In this document: piece after piece, positions 52,193 to 61,524 of the stretch | How the letters are laid out: each line of letters begins with the position of its first letter | Position numbering within the stretch: the stretch's first letter is position 1 | NCBI GenBank assembly: GCA_023415825.1 | Contig: JAEZJF010000026.1 | Span: forward strand, 62,001 to 126,000 | DNA: 64,000 nt | Direction of reading: 5' to 3' | Origin: Bacillota bacterium | GTDB taxonomy: Bacteria; Bacillota; Clostridia; DSM-8532 | The notes under the pieces: model-generated | What the model was told of the DNA's origin: nothing | Seen by the model: the letters and a program-made list of their open reading frames with translations, nothing else | Database searches by the model: none | Translations under genes and position numbers: made by a program

Positions 52193-53755
52193 TTAGTCCC
52201 TTGCCTTAATCACAACAAATTCCGTCATATTATCCGGGTCATCTTGAATGTCGTCCTTGATAATGGAGAGCCGGTTTAACCTGGCCGCAGTCTCGCTGGC
52301 AATTGCGGCTGAGCATTTGTCATTAAGGGCTGCTACAGCTGCGGCGGCTGCCGATGTGGTTGAATAGGGGATAATCTGACACTCAGGCATGGTTGCCAGA
52401 AATGCCTTACATTGCTCCAGTGCTTTATGGTGCGAATAAATCTTCCGGATACTGGAAAGTTCCGTGCCCTCAGGGGCCACGAGCCTCTGGTTGATGCGGA
52501 TTTTGATACGGTCGATGATGTCAAATTCATTGCACTTCAAACGGTCTTGGACCTCATCGACCCTTCCTGCCAGAGTATTTTCAATTGGTACTACACCCAT
52601 CTCAATTTTTCCGTTTAAAACAGCCTCAAAGACGTCCTCGAAACGCTCCAGCCCTGTAAGCGCTGAGTTTGGATATGCTATTTCAGCGGCCTCATTGGCA
52701 AAGGAACCAGGAGTTCCAGCATACGCTACGGTGTGGGGGATGGTGATATGCCGACCTCCAAGCTTTGCGTATTCCCTGAGCTTAGGCATAATATAAGAAA
52801 ACTCTGACGGTGTTATGGATTGCGGTCCATCAGAAAGAGCCTTTAGAGGGTTATTGTGAACCTCTATAATCAGCCCATCGGCTCCTACTGCAATGGCTGC
52901 CTTGGAAAGGGGCTCCACCATCCAGGACATTCCTGTACCATGGCTGGGATCGACCAGAACCGGTAGATGGCTAATGCGCTTCAAGGCGGGAACAGCGCTC
53001 AAGTCGAGGGTATTACGGGTATAGGTTTCATGAGTCCGAATACCTCTCTCGCACAGGATAACATTTTGATTACCCTCACTCATAATGTATTCACAGGCCA
53101 TAAGCAGTTCCTCCAGGGTGTTGGCGAAGCCTCTTTTCAAAAGAATGGGCTTATTGGTACGGCCAAGCTCCTTTAAGAGCTCAAAGTTCTGCATATTACG
53201 AGCTCCCACTTGAATGAGATCAACATATTGTTCAAAAATTTCGATATAGTTGGGATTGGTAATTTCTGATACAATGGGCAGTCCAGTTGCCTCACCGGCT
53301 CTTTTCAAGAGCATGAGGCCTTCTGCTCTGAGCCCCTGGAAAGCATAGGGGGAAGTACGGGGTTTGAAGGCCCCGCCCCGCAGCATGTTGGCCCCTGAGT
53401 TTTTAACCTGGTGGGCTATTTGTATGATCTGATCCTCAGATTCAACCGAACAAGGGCCCGCAATTACCACCAGCTCCTTGCCACCCACATCCACATTGCC
53501 GACACTGATGACAGTATTTTCAGGGTGAAATTTACGATTTGCTTTTTTAAACGGCTCTTGAACCTTTAGAACCTTTTCCACTGCTTCATGCATCCCAACC
53601 TCATCAATGGATAGATGGGATGTGTCTCCAACCAGACCTAAAACAGTCTTTTCTGTCCCATAAATAGGGCATACGTCAAGATTCTTTTCAGCCAGCCATT
53701 TTTTCAAAGCACTTACCTTTTCTTGCTCAATACCTTGTTTCAATACAATAATCAT
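52193..53755 (-). CDS. DAHP synthase fused to an ACT-less prephenate dehydratase-like domain
   Basis: Residues 1-70 form the ferredoxin-like regulatory domain of type I-beta DAHP synthases, and 75-340 the catalytic barrel (AGPCSVESE, RGGAFKPRTSPYAFQG, GARNMQNFELL, LVDPSHGTGM). Residues 345-520 follow a prephenate dehydratase: VAYAGTPGSFANEAA, MGVVPIENT, SHHKALEQC and the end PDNMTEFVVI. The conserved TRF of the active site reads TEF, and the protein stops 5 residues later, so the Phe-binding ACT domain is missing. The ATG at 53755 follows GGAGG by 8 bases. A T-box leader controls it. The second domain may be a sensor rather than an enzyme. Confidence 0.9.
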   Translation of the reverse strand: MIIVLKQGIEQEKVSALKKWLAEKNLDVCPIYGTEKTVLGLVGDTSHLSIDEVGMHEAVEKVLKVQEPFKKANRKFHPENTVISVGNVDVGGKELVVIAGPCSVESEDQIIQIAHQVKNSGANMLRGGAFKPRTSPYAFQGLRAEGLMLLKRAGEATGLPIVSEITNPNYIEIFEQYVDLIQVGARNMQNFELLKELGRTNKPILLKRGFANTLEELLMACEYIMSEGNQNVILCERGIRTHETYTRNTLDLSAVPALKRISHLPVLVDPSHGTGMSWMVEPLSKAAIAVGADGLIIEVHNNPLKALSDGPQSITPSEFSYIMPKLREYAKLGGRHITIPHTVAYAGTPGSFANEAAEIAYPNSALTGLERFEDVFEAVLNGKIEMGVVPIENTLAGRVDEVQDRLKCNEFDIIDRIKIRINQRLVAPEGTELSSIRKIYSHHKALEQCKAFLATMPECQIIPYSTTSAAAAAVAALNDKCSAAIASETAARLNRLSIIKDDIQDDPDNMTEFVVIKARD

Positions 53756-53790
53756 AACAATAGCCTCCATTATTTTTTACGATTTAACGT

Positions 53791-54062
53791 CAAAAAAGCC
53801 TTCGTCCCCCAATTAAGGGACGAAGGCTTAAACTTCGCGGTACCACCCAAATTCATCGATAAATCGATGCACTCATAAAAGATACGAGATTTCTCCGATA
53901 TCCTGCCCTGATAACGCCGGGCTTGCGCACTTGCCTACTTGCGAAAAAGCGTTGAGCTTGTGTGCTCGGGGGAGAACTTCGGAAAGTCTTGTGTCATAAA
54001 GCCACTCTCAGTCTATGATGGCTTCTCCCTGTAGGCCAAGGGCTTCTTACTTTTACCCCGTC
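53791..54062 (-). promoter_or_regulatory. T-box leader of the DAHP synthase fusion gene
   Basis: Read on the minus strand, TGGGTGGTACCGCG (about 53836-53849) is the T-box sequence, followed by a strong terminator with arms AAGCCTTCGTCCC and GGGACGAAGGCTT and six T. Stem I is closed by CGGGG/CCCCG near 54060 and 53970. TTC (complement of 53974-53976) is the candidate specifier codon for phenylalanine; neighbouring triplets cannot be fully excluded. Uncharged tRNA would turn the gene on. Confidence 0.88.
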
Positions 54063-54198
54063 ATTGCATTTATAAATTTCATTTTTTATATCATATGATG
54101 CAAACATCAAAATGTCAATGGGTGATTTAGTATTTTTGTGACACAACCAAGCGTCCCTTTAATATGATAGAACAGAAGCTTTTGTAAGAAGGCTTAAT

Positions 54199-55011
54199 AT
54201 GCTTTGGGATTTTTTAAGCTTTAATGAATTCTACCCTGTGCGTGATGTTGCCGAGTATAGGATAGAAACAGCGGAGCAGTATCTGAGGGCTGTTGATGAC
54301 GCATATAAAAACCTTTGGGGTATAAAAAAGTGCGGCAGTATAAGGTATAGTCCAAAACTTTGGTTTAGGGGGTTAAGGTCTTCTGACTATTCATTGACTC
54401 CTGCAATCGGGCGAGAAAACCGGAGCGTAGAGCTGGAAGCCCATTACCTTTCTAAATTTAGAGTAAAAGTAAAAAGCGAAGGCTTGGATACATACTGGGA
54501 TTGGCTCTTTCTCATGCAGAACCAGGGTGTGCCGACCAGGCTGATGAACTGGACTGAGGATCCCCTTGTGGCCTTGATCTTTGCCATCGATTCGGAAGCA
54601 TCAACCGAGGAAAAAGAATGGGATGCATGTGTTTGGTGCATAAATCCTGTGAAACTTAACACAGCCTTTATTTTCCATGACTATCTTCCCGAAGGGTATA
54701 TACCCAATGTTCAAGAGAAAAAGGTTTATGAGCTATTCGGGCCCGGCAAAAACCCCTTTTGGAACAAGAAGCCGGCGGCTGTATACGGGCCTGTGAATAA
54801 TGCGGGTGTGGTCCTGCAGCGTGAAACCTTTACCATATTCCCTCATACAGTCTCCTTTGTGGATATGAAGGAACTGCCTGACAGCAGTCAATATCTTGTA
54901 AAGATTGACATTGTAAGGGAATCACGAGTTTTCATAACCGAACAGCTAAGCCGATATGGTTTGACTAAGTCGCAGTTGATGCCAGAATCAACATCAGAGG
55001 ACCCTCATTAA
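54199..55011 (+). CDS. FRG-domain protein
   Basis: This 270-residue protein holds an FRG domain, named for Phe-Arg-Gly: LWFRGLRSSDYSLTPAIGR near residue 51, then LMQNQGVPTRLMNWTEDP near residue 108 and ALIFAID. The function of the domain is not established; it occurs in accessory regions and beside defence genes of bacteria. No defence gene is adjacent here. The ribosome site AGAAGG is weak. It is a lone gene between the T-box leader and a convergent transporter. Confidence 0.82.
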   Translation: MLWDFLSFNEFYPVRDVAEYRIETAEQYLRAVDDAYKNLWGIKKCGSIRYSPKLWFRGLRSSDYSLTPAIGRENRSVELEAHYLSKFRVKVKSEGLDTYWDWLFLMQNQGVPTRLMNWTEDPLVALIFAIDSEASTEEKEWDACVWCINPVKLNTAFIFHDYLPEGYIPNVQEKKVYELFGPGKNPFWNKKPAAVYGPVNNAGVVLQRETFTIFPHTVSFVDMKELPDSSQYLVKIDIVRESRVFITEQLSRYGLTKSQLMPESTSEDPH

Positions 55012-55058
55012 TCATTTTGACTGTCCCTAAAACATGATGCTAGGCCAGAGATGAGGAA

Positions 55059-56102
55059 TTAAGTTTTATACCGGTTGTAAATAATACAAATAAGGGTGAT
55101 CACACCACAATACCCCACGGCCGGGTAAAGATATTTGACAAGATTTGAAAAACCGGCCATACTGCATAAAAAGGCTATGATAGTGCTGCCTATAATCACA
55201 AGAGCCGCACGTTTAGTGTTCATATTGCACAACCGGGCCGCAAAACCATAAAGATCTCCCACTGCTGTCGTGTATATCTCAGCTATTAAAACAATAGCAT
55301 AAATGACTTGAACCACAGGCGAGATACGACGTGCCACTAAAATCATAGGGACCTCATAATTTTTGACTGCATCGCTGTTGATATAGAGGGCGATGAATAT
55401 GGCCAAAGCACCGATGCCAAGACCCAGGCCACCAAGTATGGCACCTTTTCTAATGACGCTTCGATCTTTTGCCTTATCACCCAACGGACCCAAAATGGAT
55501 ATGGAGGTAACCGTATTATAGGAGGTATAAACAATAGCCGACCAAAGCCAGTTTCTCAGGAATAAGGACCTTGGCAATGATACCGCTATCTCAGCATCAT
55601 TTGGTGCCGTCAAGACTGATGCCACACTGACACCGACAGCTGAAAGAATAAGGAAGGGAACTACAAAACTGATGGAATTTATGATGCTTTGAAGGCCGCC
55701 TATGACTGTGATGACCGTAATGAAGGCCATGAACACACTCCCTATAATGGGGTGTATATTGAATTCCTGGTAGAAAAGAGCGCCTGAGCCTGCGATCATG
55801 GCCGTCAGTGCACCAAAAAGGAAGAATGTAATAATAACGTCAGAAAAACGGCCTAAAAATCGCCCGCCCACTTCTTTAACAACCGGAAGATGGGAGGAAG
55901 CCTTGAGCTTCCAGCCCAGCTCCATGATAACATAACCAAAATAAATGAAAAGCAGGGTCACAACTAAAAGACCCCATAATCCCATTTTCCCAAAGCTTAC
56001 AAAAAACTGAAGCATCTCCTGGCCAGAAGCAAAACCGGCGCCGACAATGGTTCCTATATAAGTTCCTGCTACTTGAAGCGTGGTGATCTTTTTTTCTTTC
56101 AA
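55059..56102 (-). CDS. YkvI-like membrane transporter
   Basis: A 347-residue protein with about ten membrane helices, starting KITTLQVAGTYIGTIVGAGF and continuing ASGQEMLQFF, the signature of the YkvI family within the APC/NSS-like transporters. The unwound-helix GAGFASG motif suggests sodium- or proton-coupled uptake; the substrate is unknown. It starts at TTG after GAGGAG. A tandem repeat array lies in front of its promoter region. Confidence 0.82.
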   Translation of the reverse strand: MKEKKITTLQVAGTYIGTIVGAGFASGQEMLQFFVSFGKMGLWGLLVVTLLFIYFGYVIMELGWKLKASSHLPVVKEVGGRFLGRFSDVIITFFLFGALTAMIAGSGALFYQEFNIHPIIGSVFMAFITVITVIGGLQSIINSISFVVPFLILSAVGVSVASVLTAPNDAEIAVSLPRSLFLRNWLWSAIVYTSYNTVTSISILGPLGDKAKDRSVIRKGAILGGLGLGIGALAIFIALYINSDAVKNYEVPMILVARRISPVVQVIYAIVLIAEIYTTAVGDLYGFAARLCNMNTKRAALVIIGSTIIAFLCSMAGFSNLVKYLYPAVGYCGVITLICIIYNRYKT

Positions 56103-56155
56103 ATCGGGAGTCTCCTCAATTTCACCCTACCATAAGGATATCCTCCAAAAAGGAA

Positions 56156-56364
56156 AATAAGAACCCCACCCGTTACCGAAATCGGAGATTTCGAACGGGT
56201 CCCGGGAACCTTGTTACTCCGTAATAAGAACCTCACCTGTCACCGAAATCAAGGATTTCGAACGGGTACCCGGGAACCTTGTTACTCCGTAATAAGAACC
56301 CCACCTGTCACCGAAATTGAAGATTTCGAACGGGTGGGGTTCTTGCTACTTCGTAATAAGAACC
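56156..56364. repeat. Tandem array of three double-hairpin repeats, family A
   Basis: Three units begin AATAAGAACC at 56156, 56223 and 56291, with a fourth start at 56355, a period of 64-68 bases. Each holds ACC(C/T)GT(T/C)ACCGAAAT, a loop, then GATTTCGAACGGGT, and ends TTGTTACTCCGTAATAAG or a variant. The third unit is a near-perfect hairpin from GAACCCCACC to GGGTGGGGTTC and could act as terminator. Similar single units lie at 47684 and 58273. Confidence 0.75.
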
Positions 56365-56391
56365 TCGTTTGTTACCTTTAGCTTTTTGCTT

Positions 56392-58098
56392 TTATTGCTT
56401 TACCTTTGGCAGATTCTTCTCATAGGCTTCAATCAAATCCTCGACTGCCTTGACCATATGTTTTATACAGCCGTCTTCAAAGGGAGATTCCAGCCCTGCT
56501 TCTTTTACAAGATCGGTGAATTTGAGAGTGCCTCCCCGGCGACTTAAGGCCAGATAGCTTTCCCAAGCTGATTTAAAGTCTTTCTCCATCATAATCTTGT
56601 ATTGAAGTGCACAGGTTTGAGCCAGGCAATAGTCGATATAATAAAAAGGCCGTTCATAGATATGGGATTGCCGCTGCCAGGTACCGCCCTTACCGAAGAA
56701 GGGGTCATCCTCGTAATTGAGATGGGGCTTATATTGACCCTCAAGCTCCCGCCATACCTTTTTCCGCTCATCTGGGGTGAGCTCAGGCTTTTCATAGACG
56801 ATGTGTTGAAATTCATCAACCATACAGCCATAAGGGATGAAAAGCAGGGTTGACAAAAGATGCATATAGAGGTATTGGGGGGTTTTTAAACCAAAAAAGA
56901 GATGCATCCAGGGAGCGGTGAAAAACTCCATGGACATGGAATGAATCTCTGCTGTTTCCATACCAATGATGCTCTGTTCAAATATTTCCATATTTCGTGT
57001 AAGATAGGCCTCAAAGGCGTGTCCGCACTCATGGGTCAGGACATCGATGTCTCCACTGGTTCCATTAAAATTAGCAAATACAAAGGGGGTTTTGTAGAGG
57101 GGCAGAAAATCACAATATCCACCGCCTGTTTTACCCTTTTTACTGAGGACATCAAAGAGCTCGCCATCCAGCATGAACTGGAAGAATTCATTGGTTTCAG
57201 GAGAAAGCTCGGAATACATGGTTTTCCCATTTTTAAAGATTTGTTCCGGTGAACCTATGGGAGAAGGATTTCCTTCTATGAAATACATGGGTTCATCAAT
57301 AAAGCTCAAGCGCTCCAGTCCTAATAATTGACGCTTTTTATCATGGAGCTTGGAGGCAAGGGGCACCAAATATTCTTTAACCTGATTTCTGAAATTAGCC
57401 ACTTTCTCTTTGTCATAATCATTGCGTTCCATTTGGATATATCCCAGTGGGACGTAATTTTCCATATTCAGTTCTTTAGCCATAGATGTTCTGACCTTGA
57501 CCAGCTTGTCATAGAGTTCATCCAATTCATCGGCATGGGCCATAAAAAATTCAGTCCGTTTTTGATAAGCAGCCCGCCGAATCTCCCGATTTGGGTGTTC
57601 CATATAAAAGCTAAGCATGGGAAGGTTCAAGGTCTTTCCGTCAAACTCAAATTCTGCCGATGCCAGAAGCTTGGCGTAAGCGGTAGAAAGCTTACCCTCT
57701 TCCTGCATATAAGGAATCATGCGTTCATCGAAGCCCTTTAACTGCAGTTCAATTTTCTCGAGAACAAGGGGACTTAAAACCTTCTCTATTTCTTCACGAA
57801 AGGGAGAGGCTACAAGCTTTTTACTATAGTCCATGTGAAGCTGCACAAAACGTGGCACATTCTCGTCATAAAAATTTTGTTCATCGGAATACATTTTATC
57901 GTCGGTATTCAAAGTGTGACGAATGTAGGCGAGGACGCGCATGGTTTGTAGGCGTTTGTTGAGCTCGGTAAGCTTCATGTGAATATCAAGCTGCTCCTGA
58001 GCCGATTTTGCCGTCTCAAAGGCTTGTGTCAAGGCATTCCATTCCTTTGAAAAACCCTCAAGCTCAATACGTTCATAGGGCATTTGGCTAAATATCAT
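56392..58098 (-). CDS. M3-family oligoendopeptidase
   Basis: A zinc metallopeptidase of 568 residues with the M3 active site VLTHECGHAFEAYL (HExxH) near residue 338 and the downstream Glu ligand in METAEIHSMSMEF. A C-terminal motif HIYERPFYYIDYCLAQ is also typical of the group. It degrades short peptides in the cytosol; no signal peptide is present. The start at 58098 follows GGGGGA; a longer frame to 58140 adds unconserved residues. Confidence 0.92.
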   Translation of the reverse strand: MIFSQMPYERIELEGFSKEWNALTQAFETAKSAQEQLDIHMKLTELNKRLQTMRVLAYIRHTLNTDDKMYSDEQNFYDENVPRFVQLHMDYSKKLVASPFREEIEKVLSPLVLEKIELQLKGFDERMIPYMQEEGKLSTAYAKLLASAEFEFDGKTLNLPMLSFYMEHPNREIRRAAYQKRTEFFMAHADELDELYDKLVKVRTSMAKELNMENYVPLGYIQMERNDYDKEKVANFRNQVKEYLVPLASKLHDKKRQLLGLERLSFIDEPMYFIEGNPSPIGSPEQIFKNGKTMYSELSPETNEFFQFMLDGELFDVLSKKGKTGGGYCDFLPLYKTPFVFANFNGTSGDIDVLTHECGHAFEAYLTRNMEIFEQSIIGMETAEIHSMSMEFFTAPWMHLFFGLKTPQYLYMHLLSTLLFIPYGCMVDEFQHIVYEKPELTPDERKKVWRELEGQYKPHLNYEDDPFFGKGGTWQRQSHIYERPFYYIDYCLAQTCALQYKIMMEKDFKSAWESYLALSRRGGTLKFTDLVKEAGLESPFEDGCIKHMVKAVEDLIEAYEKNLPKVKQ

Positions 58099-58272
58099 TG
58101 GAAAAATCCCCCTATTATGTTCTTGTTGATAGATTAGCATATTTTAGACAGATATAAAAGTCATTTCCTAATACTTAATACTTTATACCAGATCGAGGCA
58201 TTTGGGACGTTCCTGAAATCGAAGATTACGGATGGATAATCGAAGGAATTGAATCATTTCATGATATAATAA

Positions 58273-58339
58273 CCTTACCCGTTACCGAAATCTAAGATTT
58301 CGAACGGGTCCCAAGTTATTGATACTTCGTATTAATAAC
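58273..58339 (+). repeat. Double-hairpin repeat, family A, copy 5
   Basis: ACCCGTTACCGAAATC, a three-base loop and GATTTCGAACGGGT form a nearly perfect stem, followed by CCCAAGTTATTGATACTTCG as in the copy at 47684. It lies 28 bases before the Crp-type regulator gene. Confidence 0.65.
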
Positions 58340-58366
58340 ATGCATGATGTGTAAAAAGGAGTAAAT

Positions 58367-59059
58367 ATGACTGACTACAATCTTTCAGCTCTTAAAAAAT
58401 GTGAGCTTTTTGAAGGTATAGGAAAAGAGGAGCTAAAGGCACTGATGAATTGCCTGAAGCCCCGTATCCAAAGCTATGAGCGCAATGATTTTGTTGTAAG
58501 AAATGGCGATAGCCTTGATAGTCTGGGTATTGTGCTTGATGGAGAAGCTTCAGTGTTTAAGGAAAGCTTGTCCGGAAATAGGATACTAATAAAAAATTTA
58601 AGTATTGGAGAAATGTTTGGTGAGATAGCAGCTTTCGCAAGGCAAAAGGAATGGCCTGCCCTGGTGCAAGCCAATACCCCTTTAACGGTGTGTTTTATAC
58701 CTCAAAACAGGATTGTGGGTCAATGTGAAAACATCTGCAGCTGGCATAACATCATGACTACCAATATGCTGCGTGTTGTGTCTGAAAGAGCACTCCTGCT
58801 GAGTAAAAAGATGGAGTATATATCGATTAAGACCATGAGAGCGAAGCTCTGTACTTTTATCTATGAGCACTATCTAAAAAAAGGAACGGTCACTCTCGTG
58901 CTTCCTATGAAGCGGGGACAACTGGCCGATTTCCTGAATGTTTCAAGACCATCCATGTCCCGGGAGCTGTCAAGGATGAAGGATGAGGGTATCATTGATT
59001 ATCATCTTTCAACTGTAAAGATTCTTGATCTTGAAGTATTAAAATCATACTGTGAATAG
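58367..59059 (+). CDS. Crp/Fnr-family transcription regulator
   Basis: Residues 1-125 are a cyclic-nucleotide-binding-like beta barrel (IVLDGEASVFKES, SIGEMFGEIAAFA), and a winged helix-turn-helix follows (KRGQLADFLNVSRPSMSREL). No N-terminal Cys cluster of the Fnr type is present. The Arg that contacts cAMP is not obvious, so a different ligand is likely. It stands 80 bases upstream of the XRE-cupin and ligase pair, which may be its targets. Confidence 0.88.
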   Translation: MTDYNLSALKKCELFEGIGKEELKALMNCLKPRIQSYERNDFVVRNGDSLDSLGIVLDGEASVFKESLSGNRILIKNLSIGEMFGEIAAFARQKEWPALVQANTPLTVCFIPQNRIVGQCENICSWHNIMTTNMLRVVSERALLLSKKMEYISIKTMRAKLCTFIYEHYLKKGTVTLVLPMKRGQLADFLNVSRPSMSRELSRMKDEGIIDYHLSTVKILDLEVLKSYCE

Positions 59060-59140
59060 GTAGGGGGGCTATGGTATAATTCAAAAAATAGCTATTGACT
59101 GATTCCCTTAAGATTCTTTTTGTGAAAGGGGTTTTGAAGA

Positions 59141-59689
59141 ATGAATGAAAAAATACGTGATATTGCAGCCAGAATAAAGGGCCTAAGGCTTTTATCAGGG
59201 CTATCCTCCGAGGAAGTGGCCAGGGTTGTTAATGTCAGCGTTGAGGCCTATGAGCAATATGAAAGCGGAGAGGATGACATTCCTGTAAGCCTTATAAACG
59301 AGTTGTCCGATTATTACAAGGTTGATATGACTGAAATCTTGACCGGTGTATCTCCCAAGCTTCATGACGTTTGTCTGGTAAAAAAAGGAGAGGGCTTAAG
59401 GATTGAGCGCTATGATCAATATCAATTCCAGAGCCTGGCCTACAAATATGCCAAAAGGAAAATAGAACCTCTTTTGGTTACCCTGGACCCCAAAAAATCA
59501 CCTGAGCTGGTTACCCACAGGGGACAGGAATTCAATTATTGCCTGGAAGGCCAAATGATGGTCGTAATAGGTAAGGACGAATATATACTGAATCCCGGAG
59601 ATTCCCTCTACTTTAATTCACTGCTACCCCATAAAATGTTGGCTATGAATGGCCGGGAAGCCAGATTCCTGACCGTCATTCTACTGTAG
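59141..59689 (+). CDS. XRE-type helix-turn-helix regulator with cupin domain
   Basis: The N-terminal helix-turn-helix (RIKGLRLLSGLSSEEVARVV, near residue 12) is followed by a cupin barrel with HRGQEFNYCLEGQMMVVIG and DSLYFNSLLPHKM. Cupin regulators of this type control neighbouring metabolic genes on binding a small molecule. It is 11 bases from the ligase gene, forming a two-gene unit, and probably controls it in response to its substrate. AAAGGGG precedes the ATG. Confidence 0.9.
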   Translation: MNEKIRDIAARIKGLRLLSGLSSEEVARVVNVSVEAYEQYESGEDDIPVSLINELSDYYKVDMTEILTGVSPKLHDVCLVKKGEGLRIERYDQYQFQSLAYKYAKRKIEPLLVTLDPKKSPELVTHRGQEFNYCLEGQMMVVIGKDEYILNPGDSLYFNSLLPHKMLAMNGREARFLTVILL

Positions 59690-59700
59690 GAGGCTATAAA

Positions 59701-61374
59701 ATGAATCTTGCTCATCGCTATTTGGAGAAGGAAACCTTTACAAGCTATGAGGACTTTGCTCAGAATCTTAAGATCAAGGTGCCGGACTCTTTTAATTTTG
59801 CTTATGATATTATTGATGAATATGCCAGTCTTGAGCCCCAGCGATTGGCGCTGGTCTGGTGCGACGATGCCGGTGAAGAGAGGCGCTTTACCTTTCAAGA
59901 TTTAAAGTTTTGGTCGGATAAGACGGCAAACTACTTAAAAGCCTCCGGTATTAGAAGGGGCGATAAGGTGATGCTCATCCTAAGAAGACGGTATGAGTTT
60001 TATTTCTTTGCCTTTGCCCTATGCAAAATCGGCGCAACCTATATCCCTTCTACTAGCCAGCTAAAGGAAAAGGATATTGTCTATCGTAACAACGCGGCAG
60101 GTGTAAAAATGGTCGTGGCCTATAATTCTCCTGATATTGTCGATTATGTTGATCAATCCAAGAAGGAGTGCCCTGCTCTGGAAAAAACCATATTGGTTGG
60201 CGGAAAGCATGATGGTTGGCTTTGCTTTGATGAGGACATCCAAAATACCTCAGAAAATTGGGAAAAGCCTGTCGGGCAGGACGCGCCACAGAACAATGAT
60301 CTTATGCTTATTTACTTTACCTCCGGGACCACCAGTATGCCTAAAATGGCCGCTCAGGACTTTACATATCCTCTGGGACATATTGTAACAGCCAAGTATT
60401 GGCAAAGAGTTGTGGAAAACGGGCTACATCTTACAGTGGCCGATTCGGGCTGGGCTAAGTTCGGTTGGGGCAAGCTCTATGGTCAGTGGATCTGCGGTGC
60501 GGTGCAATTTGTGTATGATATGGACAAGTTCGAGCCTAAGCGCCTTTTGGAATTGATGCAGAAATATCGTCTGGCTACGTTCTGTGCACCTCCTACCATT
60601 TATAGATTCCTGATTCAACAGGATCTTACTCAATATGATCTTTCTTCTCTAGTGCATTGTTCTACAGCCGGTGAACCCTTAAATCCGCAAGTGTTTTATA
60701 CCTTTCAGAAGGAGACCGGACTAAAAATCCTAAATGGTTTTGGACAATCAGAAACTGCTGTCATGGTAGCCAATTTTGAATGGCTGGATATTGACCCCGG
60801 TGCCATGGGAAAGCCTAATCCTGCTTTCCACGTTGACGTAGTTGATGAGGAGGGGAATTCCGTTCCGGCAGGTGTGGAAGGCGAGTTGGTTGTTCGGAAT
60901 GTGGATACCCATAAGCCTGCAGGACTTTTTTCCGGCTATTATCAGGATGAAACAGCCACTCAAAAGGTTTGGCATGACAATACCTATCATACCGGAGATG
61001 TGGTGTATAGGGATGAGCATGGCCTCTACTGGTTTGTCGGGAGAAATGATGATGTCATCAAGGCCTCAGGTTACCGTATCAGTCCCTTTGAAGTGGAAAG
61101 CGCTCTGATTGAACATCCGGCAGTGGTGGAGTGTGCCGTAACAGGAGCACCTGACCCTATTCGTGGAACTGTTGTTAAAGCTACAGTGGTTTTGGGCAAG
61201 GGCTATATTCCGTCGGAAGCACTTAAAAACGACATACAGACATATGTTAAAAATGTTACAGCTCCCTATAAGTATCCCCGTATTTTAGAATTTGTAGAGG
61301 AACTACCCAAAACCATCAGTGGTAAAATAAAGAGGGCTCAAATCCGAAAGGAAGATCACCAGGGTAAAGAATAG
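59701..61374 (+). CDS. AMP-binding acyl-CoA ligase
   Basis: An adenylate-forming enzyme of 557 residues in the acetyl-CoA/medium-chain acyl-CoA synthetase group. The phosphate loop YFTSGTTSMPK lies near residue 206, LNGFGQSETAV near residue 345, HTGDVVYRDEHGLYWFVGRN near 438, and the C-terminal catalytic Lys in PKTISGKIKRAQIRK. The acid it activates is not evident. GTAGGAGG precedes the ATG. It is the enzyme partner of the XRE-cupin regulator. Confidence 0.92.
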   Translation: MNLAHRYLEKETFTSYEDFAQNLKIKVPDSFNFAYDIIDEYASLEPQRLALVWCDDAGEERRFTFQDLKFWSDKTANYLKASGIRRGDKVMLILRRRYEFYFFAFALCKIGATYIPSTSQLKEKDIVYRNNAAGVKMVVAYNSPDIVDYVDQSKKECPALEKTILVGGKHDGWLCFDEDIQNTSENWEKPVGQDAPQNNDLMLIYFTSGTTSMPKMAAQDFTYPLGHIVTAKYWQRVVENGLHLTVADSGWAKFGWGKLYGQWICGAVQFVYDMDKFEPKRLLELMQKYRLATFCAPPTIYRFLIQQDLTQYDLSSLVHCSTAGEPLNPQVFYTFQKETGLKILNGFGQSETAVMVANFEWLDIDPGAMGKPNPAFHVDVVDEEGNSVPAGVEGELVVRNVDTHKPAGLFSGYYQDETATQKVWHDNTYHTGDVVYRDEHGLYWFVGRNDDVIKASGYRISPFEVESALIEHPAVVECAVTGAPDPIRGTVVKATVVLGKGYIPSEALKNDIQTYVKNVTAPYKYPRILEFVEELPKTISGKIKRAQIRKEDHQGKE

Positions 61375-61392
61375 AATATACAGAGAAAGATG

Positions 61393-61421
61393 AAAATGCT
61401 GAGAATCTCAGCATTTTTTTT
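61393..61421 (+). terminator. Terminator after the ligase gene
   Basis: AAAATGCTGAGA and TCTCAGCATTTT form a stem with a tiny loop and T run. Confidence 0.9.
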
Positions 61422-61524
61422 AAACTTTGAAATAAAAGATTAATATTTCCCAAAATCATATTTTAAAGGAATTTTTGAATTTGTCTCGAAATTTTACCAT
61501 AAAAGCTTTCAATTTGCCCTTGAA

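Noticed and set aside
56156..56364. CRISPR-like array
   Set aside because: Whole units of 64-68 bases are similar; there are no unique spacers and no cas genes.
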